Assembly (NCBI GenBank): GCA_949987565.1
Contig: OX465102.1
Location: 12,416,763-12,480,762, forward strand
Source: Luidia sarsii
Taxonomy: Eukaryota; Echinodermata; Asteroidea; Paxillosida; Luidiidae
Length of the DNA stretch: 64,000 nucleotides
Direction: 5' to 3'
This document shows, in pieces, positions 1 through 11,270 of this stretch (positions within the stretch are counted from its first letter, which is position 1; each line of letters begins with the position of its first letter). The notes under the pieces were generated by a model, which saw only the letters and a list, made by a program, of their open reading frames with translations, made no database searches and had not been told where the DNA came from. Made by a program: the position numbers and the translations under genes.

Positions 1-460
1 CAGCAACAACAGCGACGGTTACAACAAGGAAACAACAGCTTGCAACAGCAGAAACAACAGACTGTTAAAACAGTAACAAGAGCTGCAGCAGCGCATTCAA
101 CAACAGGACCAACGTCAACAACTGCAGAAAAGATTTACCAGCTCTTAAAAGAGCCACAATACTCATTCTCAAAAGAAATGTGTTAAATGGTGCGCATCTC
201 CTTTGAGATGGTGCGCATCTCCTGCTCGTTTCAGAGCCACACACTCACGCTCCTTCTCAAAAGAGAAGTGTTTCAAGTGCAACATGGTGTTCACCGCAAA
301 CCTCTCACTCAGTACTTTCACCATGTAAACCGTCAAGTCTTATCTAACTACTAACAGCAGTATATAGCAACAGTACAGACATCGTGATGAACACGATGAA
401 CAGCAGCAGCACAACAACGGCTACACCAGCTGCAGTACAAATATCAGCAACCGTATAGTA
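1..460. repeat. CAA/CAG-rich tracts and a short direct duplication
   Basis: Bases 1-150 and 350-460 are rich in CAA, CAG and ACA trinucleotides. Bases 1-185 happen to stay open in frame 1 (Gln-rich), but the open frame runs into a block related to the repeat at 4766-4885 and has no exon signals. A 21-bp unit containing ATGGTGCGCATCTCC is duplicated at 187-223. Confidence 0.5.
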
Positions 461-1529
461 GCAACAAAAACATTGGCCTAAGTATATAACCAGAAAATAA
501 GAATAGGGCCTAATCAATACTTGTCTATTATACACCCATATACCATCGGTTCAGAACGACACCAGAAAGTACAACATCCATGTGGCACATAATAATATAG
601 GCCTAGCCAGGGAATTATCATTGCAGACCGATGGAATTGAGTTCAGACTTGCACATGCAATTTCGTGTATAGTGTTTCATTGAGTGTTCTCCGAAACCCG
701 AAAGCATTTTGAAAGAACATCAGAGGCTGGGCGTGTATGTGCACTTTCTTCTCTTTTCTCTTTTTTTTTTACTGAAGCTGCGTGCACGTTTTCATATTGA
801 CACAGTGTGGACTGTTTCGCCTGGCCATATGGAAGACAGGAGGATTGGGGGTGCATTAATTTGAGCGCCAATCCCGCTGAAGGTGCGGCAACGAACTTTT
901 ACGGATTATAGGAGCCGAAACGGGAGACGATACATCTTATCAGATGCACTTGATGCGCAGATGAGAAGCCCTGGGGGTGTTTTTAACGATAGGATCGGTG
1001 CCATGTCCGGAAGGGTGCACTCTAACCGCCAATCCGATCCGCTCCAATCCTTGACCATGTTCCCCCGATGTGTACACCGTCTGTCTAATTCCGAGAGACA
1101 CCCTGTCTACCGCAACTTGCGTTCGTACCGAGACACATTTTTAATGGGGCCGCTGCTATGTGTAACCTGAATCTCACCTAGGGGCATCGGCAATTTTCCG
1201 TTATCTACATAATTATTCACACACTCTGGATGTTGATAGGCGTATGGGCATGAACTGTATTCATATGACCTCGCAATATGCTACTCAGAAACACATTTTT
1301 GTTACGGACCGTCTCCCACAGAACGAAATGCTGTCACACGAAATCGCCATCAAGGGCGTCGTAAGCAGTACGGTACTTAACAAACGTGAGACCGACGTTA
1401 CGATTCTAACGGGACCTCTCCCGACCGCCTTTTGGATCGTTTTCGAGTGATCCAATGTCTTCTTGAATTGGAGAATTGTGTACCGATGTTCATTTCCTCG
1501 GTAAGCGGTGAGCAGATGACAGTATTGCT

Positions 1530-2233
1530 TTAACCACTTCGCGCCGGGACCTCCGAATCCGGAGGTCAATTGGATTGCCTTTGCAACGGGGCCCTCCGAA
1601 TCCGGGCACCACTATTGTCCACATTCTAAACAAAGACTCTTTTCAGCTTAGAACAAAGCATTATGAATCAGTACAAAGACCCTTTTTGACGCACGTTGCC
1701 ACATGAATTGCAAGATTAGCAGCAGTAATTGTGCAATTGTGGGACTTTTACTGTGGAGGATCGAGGGATACCGCGCTGCAGCTGAAAGCACGCGGGGGAC
1801 ATTGTCTTTGCATGCCACACAGCCCAACGGTCGTCGGTCTGGCATTGGAATTCCCCCCACATTCTTTACCGTAATCTGTACGCTCGTTTGTGGCCGACCA
1901 ACTCGAAGATTTGACTGCCTGGAGTGGAGGCTGGAGTCTGCGGTCAGGGATTGTCAGCAGCATACACGAACCCACACACACACGTCCGTTACGGTCCATT
2001 GACGACGCACAAAGGGCCCTTTTTCGAACGGATAATCTCTTGACAAAGGCCACAACGACGTCCGAATTGTGCCAGGTTTTACTCTCTTGTACCCATAGTA
2101 TACCCTTATTGATTTATTTCACAGAAATATATTGTTCCGATTGTTTTAGCAAGATTTTAAAATGATGCATTGTTCAAAAACCCCCGTATGGCGGTCATCG
2201 GCGCTGAAAAACCCCCCGGCGCGAAGTGGTTAA
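1530..2233. mobile_element. TTAA-flanked inverted-repeat element, piggyBac-like non-autonomous
   Basis: Left end TTAA then CCACTTCGCGCCGGG; right end is the exact reverse complement, CCCGGCGCGAAGTGG then TTAA. The 704-bp span between has no transposase frame. A TTAA target duplication with CC at the end is typical of piggyBac-type elements (family knowledge). The interior contains a second CCTCCGAATCCGG motif repeated at 1550 and 1592. It lies left of exon A, probably in a TRPC intron. Confidence 0.75.
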
Positions 2234-3080
2234 ACGTACCGGGTAAGCTGTCAGTCTGTTCTAGGTGAAGGTATAAGTCAGGGCCAAGGCCATTGCACCC
2301 ATGTATATAAGGTATACAAGTCATGCCTCTTGCGCATGCTATAACTGCAAGGAAGAAACCGAGATATTCAGCTGTTCATCAACCTTATCGTGATACTGAA
2401 CGTGATAAAAAAGGACTTACTGTGGGCATGTCGCCAACCATGTTATGTTAATGACAATATTACATGGTAGTTTTTTTTAATTTTGTATCATTGTTTCTAA
2501 GATTGCCGATATAATAGTTTTCTGTTTTCTCAGGAATGATGTTTCCATGTGGAAATCTTCCAAACTCGACTACACGGGCATATCCCGCAGAGTGGACATC
2601 GCATCTCGTTCAGCGTCGGTCCAAATTGATAATAATTATCATTCGAATCAGTTACCGCGCGAGGCATTGGCCGTTGTTTTGGGTATTGAACCGGCAAAGG
2701 TTTATCGCAAGGTTTGTCCACGAGTACTGGGATGAATTGGATCCCCATACAGTACAATGTACATGAAGCCCACGGCCAAACTTCCCCCTACATGTTATGA
2801 ATGATAACACCGTGGCCTTCGTAGAACCTTGGAAGGGCGCTCCGATGTCCAGTAGGCTATTACTGCTTTTCTTTTGTATATTTTTATGTGTTAGTTCTTG
2901 GGTCAGTGCGTAAATTATACATCCACAAAAAGGATGCAGCTGGTCTGCAATTCTGCCATCAATAATTATTCTGATTATTTCCTGGAATAGCATGCCGAGA
3001 TTCTCTGTCCGATTTTCTCGGGGGGGGGGGGGTTCGAAGGGGGCTTGGGGCAAAAGCCGCATGTCGGGACACGCCCGATT
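2234..3080. other. Gap with no supported feature
   Basis: AT-rich intronic-type sequence. A good acceptor-like tttctcag at 2533 is followed by a 76-codon open frame without similarity to any family I know. Confidence 0.4.
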
Positions 3081-3084
3081 AGCT

Positions 3085-3290
3085 TCCCCGGGTAGACCTG
3101 ATGGGCTGACCCCGAGTGATCCTACTCTCACCGCGCTGTTATAAGTTAGGGGATAACGGAGGCAGAGCGAACCGGGGCTGACCGGAATAGATCCGGCTAG
3201 ATCCGGCTAGACCTGGGTTGCTCCCAAGTGACCTTGCTCTCACGCTGGTATAAGTTAGAGGATAATGGAGCCAGAGCGAACCGGGGCTGA
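3085..3290. repeat. About 110-bp unit in two diverged tandem copies
   Basis: The copies share CTATAAGTTAGGGGATA-like and CAGAGCGAACCGGGGCTGA segments (around 3095-3182 and 3208-3290) and lead directly into a 10-bp array. Confidence 0.6.
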
Positions 3291-3497
3291 TCCGGGTATA
3301 TCCGGGTATATCCGGGTAGATCCGGGTAGATTCGGGTATATCCGGGTATATCCGGGTATATCCGGGTATATCCGGGTATATCCGGGTAGATCCTGGTAGA
3401 TCCGGGTAGATCCGGGTAGATCCGGGTAGATTCTGGTAGATCCAGGTAGATTCGGGTAGATTCGGGTAGATTCGGGTAGATCCGGGTAGATCCGGGG
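3290..3497. repeat. 10-bp minisatellite, unit TCCGGGTATA/TCCGGGTAGA
   Basis: About 20 copies with alternation of TATA and TAGA ends and occasional TTCGGG variants. The open frame through it on the - strand is repeat artefact. Confidence 0.9.
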
Positions 3498-4765
3498 AAG
3501 CTTATCGAACTCAACAAGGGGCCAAATAAAGGGGGGGGATGCGGGTAATCACATCTGACGAGCGTTTCATTGTGATTGTACAAAGGACAGTAGTGTTTGC
3601 ATGCAGCTCCAGCTGTTGTTGTTTTTTTGCGTCGAGGAGATCGTTATTCGACGCGGTTACATTGAATTATAGTCCTAAGCTGTTTTACGCCTAGGTACGT
3701 GAGCCTAGCGCATCGTATACAAGTCGGGCACTTGTGACTTGGTACAGATCTGCCTCCAATTCAGCACATGTGAAGGCGGGACACCAGAGCAATGGAACTC
3801 GCGGGTTTTTTTTGCAGTGACTGTGCTAGGATTTTAGAATGAAGACGGAACCCATTTGAAAAGGGTTTGAACCCTTTGGTTTAAAGTGGGCCTCTAACGT
3901 TTTCAGGCTTGAACCGATTTCAACTATTTGATGGACCATGTTAGAACTAAGAGGCCCGCTTTAACGTACCAGTGCTCTACCACATGGCTGTGCTATCTTG
4001 TCCTTTAGGTGGGAGCCTTGCCAAAGACTGAGATTCATCTGATGTTTGTGTACAGCGCCGACAGTTTTATGATGTTGACAGCCGCTCTTTGACATCCGCT
4101 CAATTTGTTCGAATTGCATGGAACATTGCTTTCGGAGGCCATGCGCATAAAAGATTATGGACTGCTAGCGGTTTTCCCCCTTTTTTTGTGGGGGGTGCTT
4201 CCGGCCGAGTGACGTCGCTCGCTCGCCCGGGGGGGGGGGAGGGGGAATTGGCCTCTTGGTTATAGTGTAGCTCCTGGAAGGCTCGCCGTGCTTTTTTCCC
4301 CTCCGAAGGTCGCCCGCGTCCTTCACGGACTGACTCCCCCCCCGACCCCCGGCCCCTCGCTGGAACTGCACGACCGTTCCATCCGTTCTCGGACCATGGT
4401 GTTTCCATATTATGATTTCGCCTACGCTGACGTCTGTGGTCAAAACAAAACTGAACACAGAGACCCACTCGATAGCGATTAAGTTCTGCCTTTTGGCCAT
4501 GCATCCCCCAGGGGTGCGGTCACTTTGTCTTGTTTAGTCTTCACTTCTCTTGCCGAAGCCCACGTTCGCTTACTCTGTGTGACGCCGTCTCTTCATTTAT
4601 ATTTGTCTTGTATTTATCAACATCTGAGGAGAAAATTATCAATTTAAAAACTGGCAAACAAAGCCGTGATCAAATAAGTCTGGTTTTGCGTATACCAGCG
4701 AATCCAGCCTCCCGGCTCTCTCCACAACATGTTTTGTAAGCACCAATGATAGTTGGAATTCAACA
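3498..4765. other. Gap with no supported gene
   Basis: Intronic-type DNA. Poly-C/G runs at 4225-4245 and 4336-4350. No exon signals recognised. Confidence 0.4.
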
Positions 4766-4885
4766 AGTCTCCTGCCGAAGGGCAGAGCACACACTGCCCG
4801 AAACGTTGCGTTGACGGCTCTTTTCTGAACCACACTCCATCTCAAAGGAGATGGTTTACACGGTGACACCGCCAACCTTACTCTT
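4766..4885. repeat. Dispersed element with CCCGAAACGTTG...GGCTCTTTTC core
   Basis: Related blocks occur near 150-310 and 48590-48810: a GGCTCTTTTCxGA segment, a short inverted TCTCAAAGGAGA-type hairpin, then GTGTCACCGCAAACCT. No coding capacity. Confidence 0.5.
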
Positions 4886-5052
4886 TTGTACTTCCCCGAT
4901 GCAAACCTAACAAATCTTATGTAGGTCGTTTCTGTTCGTCTGTGTCATATTCACTCGATTTGCCTCTTTTCGACAAAGCGCAAGTGATAAATGTCTGCTT
5001 GTTGAATTCCTGATTGTTGAATTATGCGGTGGACTCTGTTTCTGTTTTTCAG

Positions 5053-5410
5053 TTCGTGGCCCACCCTAACTGCCAGCAGCTGATCGCCGAGGTCTGGTAC
5101 CAAGGCCTGCCCGGCTGGCGCCGCCAGCACTTCACCGTCAAGCTCCTGATCAGCTTCTTCGTGGGCCTGTCCTTCCCGCTCCTCTCCATCGTCTACCTGC
5201 TGGCCCCGCGCACGCGTCTCGGCAAGATTCTCCGTCTTCCCTTCCTCAAGTTCATGTGCCACAGCGCCACCTACCTGGTGTTCCTCGTCCTGCTCATCAT
5301 GGCCTCGCTGCCCGACCTGTCGGGCAACGAGGGGACGCCCAGCAAACGGATCAACGAGAGGGGACCGCCGCCCTCGGACATCGAGATTCTCATCGTTCTC
5401 TGGGTTCTAG
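5053..5410 (+). CDS. TRPC: TRPC4/5-like channel, exon A (pre-S1, S1, start of S2)
   Basis: First visible coding exon of a canonical TRP cation channel, a plasma-membrane, receptor-operated, calcium-permeable tetramer. The acceptor is tttttcag before TTC and the donor is gtgagt. The exon has 119 codons plus one base, so it ends in phase 1. It opens with FVAHPNCQQLIAEVWYQG, a block highly conserved at the end of the N-terminal domain of TRPC4/5. Next come PGWRRQHF, a hydrophobic pre-S1/S1 stretch (about residues 29-50 of the visible protein), KFMCHSATYLVFLVLLIMAS (S1) and the start of S2 (DIEILIVLWVLG). The ankyrin repeats and coiled coil that precede this in the family are absent, so their exons must lie left of base 1 or were not recognised in the first 5 kb. 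Assignment to the TRPC4/5 group rests on family knowledge; membership of TRPC is near certain. Confidence 0.95.
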
Positions 5411-5424
5411 GTGAGTGAGTCGCT

Positions 5425-6358
5425 CATTGGGTCGGTCGGTCAGTTGGGGATAGTTGGTCGGTCGGTCAGTTGGGGATAGTTGGGCGGTCGGTCAGTTGGG
5501 GATAGTTAGTCGGTCGGTCAGTTGGGGATAGTTGGTCGGTCGGTCAGTTGGGGATAGTTGGTCGGTCGGTCAGTTGGGGATAGTTGGTCGGTTGGTCAGT
5601 TGGGGATAGTTAGTCGGTCGGTCAGTTGGGGATAGTTGGTCAGTCGGTCAGTTGGGGATAGTTAGTCGGTTGGTCAGTTGGGGGATAGTTGGTCGGTTGG
5701 TCAGTTGGGGATAGTTGGTCAGTCGGTCAGTTGGGGATAGTTGGTCGGTTGGTCATTTGGGGATAGTTGGTCGGTCGGTCAGTTGGGGATAGTTGGTCGG
5801 TCGGTCAGTTGGGGATAGTTGGTCGGTTGGTCAGTTGGGGATAGTTGGTCGGTGGGTCAGTTGGGGATAGTTAGTCGGTCGGTCAGTTGGGGATAGTTGG
5901 TCGGTCGGTCAGTTGGGGATAGTTGGTCGGTCGGTCAGTTGGGGATAGTTGGTCGGTTGGTCAGTTGGGGATAGTTGGTCGGTTGGTCAGTTGGGGATAG
6001 TTGGTCGGTGGGTCAGTTGGGGATAGTTAGTCGGTCGGTCAGTTGGGGATAGTTGGTCGGTCGGTCAGTTGGGAATAGTTGGTCGGTCGGTCAGTTGGGG
6101 ATAGTTGGTCGGTTGGTCAGTTGGGGATAGTTAGTCGGTCGGTCAGTTGGGGATAGTTGGTCGGTCGGTCAGTTGGGGATAGTTGGTCGGTCGGTCAGTT
6201 GGGGATAGTTGGTCGGTCGGTCAGTTGGGGATAGTTGGTCGGTTGGTCAGTTGGGGATAGTTAGTCGGTCGGTCAGTTGGGGATAGTTGGTCGGTTGGTC
6301 AGTTGGGGAGAGTTGGTCGGTCGGTCAGTTGGGGATAGTTGGTCGGTTGGTCAGTTGC
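5425..6358. repeat. 26-bp minisatellite in TRPC intron
   Basis: About 35 copies of a 26-bp unit built from GGTCGGTCGGTCAGTT plus GGGGATAGTT. Variants alternate GGTCGGTC/GGTCGGTT and TTGG/TTAG. It starts 15 bases after the exon A donor. Confidence 0.95.
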
Positions 6359-8800
6359 TCAGTGTGACGGCGGTTGTTGTTTAGTTGGTCGATGGGTTTG
6401 CTTGATGACCAGTTAGATAGTTGGTGGGTCGCTCGGTCGGGGGATTGGTCGGCAAACCTAGTAGGTTGGTCAGTTATAGTCAGTTGGTGGGTTGGTCAGT
6501 GACCTAGTCAGGTGGTCAGTATATAGTTGGTCTGTTGGTCAGTGACCTAGTCGGCTGGTCATTTAGTCGGTCGTTGGATTGGTTAGTAACCTAGTCATTA
6601 ATTTTGGTCAGTTAGTCGGTTGGTGGATTGGTCAGTGACCTAGTCAGTTGGTCAGTTAGTCGGTTGGTGGATTTGCCAGTGACCTAGTCAGTTGGTCAGT
6701 TAGTCGGTTGGTAGATTGGTCAGTGACCTAGTCAGTTGGACAGTTAGTCGGTTGGTAGATTGGTCAGTGACCTAGTCAGTTGGTCAGTTAGTCGGTCGGT
6801 GGATTGGTCAGTGACCTAGTCAGTTGGACAGTTAGTCGGTTGGTGGATTGGTCAGTGACCTAGTCAGTTGGACAGTTAGTCGGTTGGTGGATTGGTCAGT
6901 GACCTAGTCAGTTGGACAGTTAGTCGGTCGGTGGATTGGTCAGTGACCTAGTCAGTTGGTCAGTTAGTCGGTTGGTGGATTGGACAGTGACCTAGTCAGT
7001 TGGACAGTTAGTCGGTTGGTGGATTGGTCAGTGACCTAGTCAGTTGGACAGTTAGTCGGTCGGTGGATTGGTCAGTGACCTAGTCGGTTGGTCAGTTAGT
7101 CAGTCGGTGAATTGGTCAGTGACACAGTCGTTGGTCAATTAGTCGGTCGGTGGATTGGCCAGTGACCTAGTCAGTTGGTCAGTTAGTCGGGTGGTAGATT
7201 GGTCAGTGACCTAGTCAGTTGGTCAGTTAGTCGGTTGGTGGATTGGTCAGTGACCTAGTCAGTTGGTCAGTTAGTCGGTTGGTGGATTGGCCAGTGACCT
7301 AGTCAGTTGGTCAGTTAGTCGGTTGGTAGATTGGTCAGTGACCTAGTCAGTTGGTCAGTTAGTCGGTCGGTGGATTGGTCAGTGACCTAGTCGGTTGGTC
7401 AGTTAGTCAGTCGGTGGATTGGTCAGTGACCTAGTCGGTTGGTCAGTTAGTCAGTCGGTGGATTGGTCAGTGACACAGTCATTGGTCAATTAGTCGGTTG
7501 GTAGATTTTTTGGGGGTCACTTAGTCGGTCGGTGGATTGGTCAGTCACCTAGGCAGTTGGTCAGTTAGTCGGTTGGTGGATTGGCCAGTGACCTAGTCGG
7601 TTGGTCAGTTAGTCGGTTGGTAGATTGGTCAGTGACCTAGTCAGTTGGTCACTTAGTCGGTCGGTGGATTGGTCAGTCACCTAGGCAGTTGGTCAGTTAG
7701 TCGGTTGGTGGATTGGCCAGTGACCTAGTCGGTTGGTCAGTTAGTCGGTTGGTAGATTGGTTAGTGACCTAGTCAGTTGGTCAGTTAGTCGGTTGGTGGA
7801 TTGGTCAGTGACCTAGTCAGTTGGTCAGTTAGTCGGGTGGTAGATTGGTCAGTGACCTAGTCAGTTGGTCAGTTAGTCGGTCGGTGGATTGGTCAGTGAC
7901 CTAGTCAGTTGGTCAGTTAGTCGGTTGGTGGATTGGACAGTGACCTAGTCAGTTGGTCAGTTAGTCAGTCGGTGGATTGGTCAGTGACCTAGTCAGTTGG
8001 TCAGTTAGTCGGGTGGTAGATTGGTCAGTGACCTAGTCAGTTGGTCAGTTAGTCAGTCGGTGGATTGGTCAGTGACACAGTCGTTGGTCAATTAGTCGGT
8101 TGGTAGATTTTTTGGGGGTCACTTAGTCGGTCGGTAGATTGGTCAGTCACCTAGGCAGTTGGTCAGTTAGTCGGTTGGTGGATTGGCCAGTGATCTAGTC
8201 GGTTGGTCAGTTAGTCGGTTGGTAGATTGGTCAGTGACCTAGTCAGTTGGTCACTTAGTCGGTCGGTGGATTGGCCAGTCACCTAGGCAGTTGGTCAGTT
8301 AGTCGGTTGGTGGATTGGCCAGAAATCTAGTCAGTTGGTCAATTAGTCGGTTGGTCTATGGGTCAGTGACCTAGTCAGTTGGTCAGTTAGTCGGTTGGTC
8401 TATGGGTCAGTGACCTAGTCAGTTGGTCAGTTAGTCGGTTGGTAGATTGGTCAGTGACCTAGTCAGTTGGTCAGTTAGTCGGTTGGTAGATTGGTCAGTG
8501 ACCTAGTCAGTTGGTCAGTTAGTCGGTTGGTAGATTGGTCAGTGACCTAGTCAGTTGATCAGTTAGTCAGTCGGTGAATTGGTCAGTGACACAGTCGTTG
8601 GTCAATTAGTCGGTCGGTGGATTGGTCAGTCACCTAGGCAGTTGGTCAGTTAGTCGGTTTGTGGATTGGCCAGTGACCTAGTCGGTTGGCCAATTAGTCG
8701 GTTGGTAGATTTGTTAGTGACCTAGTCTGTTGGTCACTTAGTCGGTCGGTTGGTCAGTGACTTAGTCGGGTGGATGATTGGTCAGTTGGAGTCAATGAAT
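6359..8800. repeat. 44-bp minisatellite in TRPC intron
   Basis: About 50 copies of a 44-bp unit containing GTCAGTTAGTCGGTTGG, then TGGATTGGTCAGTGACCTAG. Higher-order blocks recur, for example the TTTTTTGGGGGTCAC variant at 7507 and 8108. It shares the GGTCGGT/GTCAGTT vocabulary of the neighbouring 26-bp array. Confidence 0.95.
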
Positions 8801-9270
8801 CGAGGGTAGAGGAGCCATTGAGTGAGTCACGGGTTAATGAGTTAGCGAGGCAGTCATTCAGTTGGACTCCGTTTGGTCGCAGGTTTAGGTCAGGTCTGTC
8901 TGTTGCGCAGCATAGTTAGTCGTTGTATAGGTTGGTCGGGCAGTTAGCTGGTATAGGTTGGATGGACGATCGGTCAGATGGTCTGTCAGTTTGGTGGTCG
9001 GTAGGTCTGTTGATCAGTCGGTAAGTCGGCTTGTTGGTTGGTTCGTTGTCTTTCTGTATGTCGGTTGTTCTATTGGTTTTTTTGTCTGGTTAGTCAGTCT
9101 ATCGCTTAGTCGGTAGGTTATGTTGTCTGTCTGTTGGTCGATCGGGCTTACTATCAGTTGGTTTGTGGCTTGGTCAGGTTGTCCGCAAATCGCTTAGTCA
9201 GTTGGTCGGTATTCGATTGGTCGGTCGGTCGTCTGTCGGTTGGTCAGTCAGTCAGTAATTGTCTTATTTT
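8801..9270. repeat. Degenerate right flank of the GGTCGGT arrays
   Basis: Irregular GTTGGTCG/GTCAGT/GTCTGT words with no fixed period, grading into unique intron before exon B. Confidence 0.7.
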
Positions 9271-9606
9271 TTCCATCATGTTTTATCCATTTTGTTCCCA
9301 CTTTGTTCCCGGTTTTTCCTCAGTTTTCCATTCAGAAACAAATTTTGTTTTTGAAATGAAAACTCGGACGGGGCAAAGAAAGAATAGAATACAGTGATGA
9401 CGGAAATGACGAGAAAGCGGAAATGAACGACCTCGTTTGCACATGTAAAGGGTGAAAAATAAACACGGACGCTTGCGAGAGCCAGACAATGAAAACGATG
9501 ACGAACGTCTCTCAACCAAATGCATTATCCAGAGATAGCTCACCGGTCTTGAGTCGATGGTGGAGGCATTTACTGATGTCACTGGTAAACCATCTTGTCT
9601 CTGCAG

Positions 9607-9746
9607 GCTATCTGTGGGCTGAAGTCAAACAGCTATGGGATGTCGGAGTGCAGCAGTACCAGCGAGACTGGTGGAACTACCTAGACTTCGTCACCAATTC
9701 TATGTACATCACCGTCATCGGACTTCGTTTAACGGCCTACGTGAAC
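9607..9746 (+). CDS. TRPC: TRPC4/5-like channel, exon B (S2 end to S3)
   Basis: The acceptor is tctctgcag and the donor gtaagc. Its first two bases complete a glycine codon begun in exon A, and it ends in phase 0 (visible residues 120-166). It encodes YLWAEVKQLWDVGVQQY, the S2 C-terminus and intracellular linker, then DWWNYLDFVTNSMYITVIGL, which is S3. The WxEVKQLWD and DWWNxxDF motifs are diagnostic for TRPC channels. The intron to its left is almost wholly a minisatellite, so this exon is isolated by about 4.2 kb of repeat from exon A. Confidence 0.95.
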
Positions 9747-11000
9747 GTAAGCGCTTGGAACCAGCGTAAACACTGCGTGTCTCACTGTCCGGTGAAGATA
9801 AAACCGCGGCCATGGGTTGACAGAATCGTTGGTCCAACATTTTGTCTGATTGTATCAGAAATCTTGGGATATAAGGTATTATGTACAAACATTGATATGA
9901 AGTGCTCACTGACCAAAATATAAATCATAGAATTGACAGATGCTGACCTTTCGATAGTTCTAAAGACCTTTCTCAAAAGCAGGACGGCCTTGCTGCCCAG
10001 TAACTGTTCTCAAAGGCACGGTAGTTCTGCCTTTGAGTAAGGTAGTGCTTGGGTCAGAATTTCTGGTCCTCTACAGGTTAGAGAAATACTGGTAGTTTGT
10101 AAATGTCTGTGAGCAACATTTTCCAGCATTTCGACATTTTTTTGAACTATAAGCTGATATTTTGTTTAATTTAATCATGTCATATAGGCCTACCTTTTCT
10201 GAGTGGGTCAATGGTAACCTTGTCACTGAAAAGTGATCTAACTTAGCTATGATCTGCTGGTTTTTATTATCCCTGCTACAATCGTTCATTTAGCTCTGAG
10301 AACGGTCATTCTTGTTACAGGATTTAACATTTAAATATATCTTTGATTTTGAATTTGTAAAATAGATATGCAGCAAGCTAGACAATATCCTTCTAATTGC
10401 GCATGAAACTGTTTTTTAATCAAAAGTTGAACATGTTGAATACAAATTATTGAGAAAAATAATCATCGAAACCCCTGTCGAAAGATTAAAACTGGAAAAT
10501 AAGATTGCCGGTATTGAAAGAATACCCCCCATTTGTCAGGCAGGATGAAATGATGAATTGGCTATTTCACCTCCTGACTGGATGAGAGGATCAGGGCAAC
10601 TAGTGTTCCATATTATTTCAGATCGTCCATGCAGTGTAGTCAGTCAGAAAGTGCGGTACAGTGAGGCGATGGTTATATGGCCAATGGCGTTGTTGCTATG
10701 CGCCGTGCCCTCCTAATTCGGCTATCGCTACTGGTCCGAGTCTTAAACAAAGACTCATTTCAGCCTACCACAAAACAACATTATGTAGCTTGTCAGAAGC
10801 CATACAGACGCCAAACTATGGCAGATTTGACTGGCTTCAATTATCATCAATATTATTCAAAGCTCCCCGTGTGACGGTGGTGGTGATGGGAGCTGATATG
10901 TAGACCTGTGCGATGTGGCTATTCATTATTCGATGATAATCCTCTCCATTTGGGCCTGATTCTGTGTGCATGTCTTTCCTTCCCTTTGTCTCGCGGGCAG
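9747..11000. other. TRPC intron B-C
   Basis: AT-rich unique sequence. A decayed piece of the CTTTCTCAAAAGCAGGAC-type dispersed element lies at 9952-10040. Nothing else supported. Confidence 0.4.
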
Positions 11001-11116
11001 TTACGAATCATGATGAACGAGAACCACGGGGATCTGAACTTGGAACGGGAGGATTGGGACCAGTGGGATCCAACGCTAATGGCCGAGGCGGCATTCGCCG
11101 TGGCCAACATATTCAG
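11001..11116 (+). CDS. TRPC: TRPC4/5-like channel, exon C (S3-S4 linker)
   Basis: The acceptor is gtctcgcgggcag and the donor gtaggc. It enters in phase 0 and leaves two bases (AG) that make a serine codon with exon D (visible residues 167-205). It encodes an acidic, hydrophilic stretch (LRIMMNENHGDLNLERE) followed by DWDQWDPTLMAEAAFAVANIF, the conserved lead-in to S4. Compared with remembered vertebrate TRPC4/5, the linker before the DxWDP motif is roughly ten residues longer. This may be a lineage insertion or the product of an alternative acceptor; only one acceptor in frame is obvious. Confidence 0.9.
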
Positions 11117-11175
11117 GTAGGCTACCAACGACTGGCCCAGTGCAGTCGATGAGGGCGCCCTTACCCTCACTGTAA

Positions 11176-11270
11176 GGCCGTTTTCGAAATGAAGGATTAG
11201 CCTCGCACTCAGGCTTCGTCTCCGTCTGACAAAACCTGAAAATCCATCTCGTGGTTTGTGTCCCATCTGT
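11176..11270. mobile_element. Truncated inverted-repeat element (GGCCGTTTTCGAAATGAAGG family)
   Basis: Matches the right end of the family at 16459-17080 in reverse orientation: GGCCGTTTTCGAAATGAAGG, then GTCTCCGTCTGACAAAACCT and GGTTTGTGTCCC. The other end is missing. Confidence 0.6.

Noticed and set aside
2533..2766. Exon candidate after a good tttctcag acceptor
   Set aside because: The frame shows no match to the TRPC N-terminal region expected here or to any family I know, and no clear donor in a fitting phase.
5425..8800. Could the regular repeats be a CRISPR array?
   Set aside because: The units are continuous, without unique spacers, lie in an animal intron and vary by point changes; this is a minisatellite.
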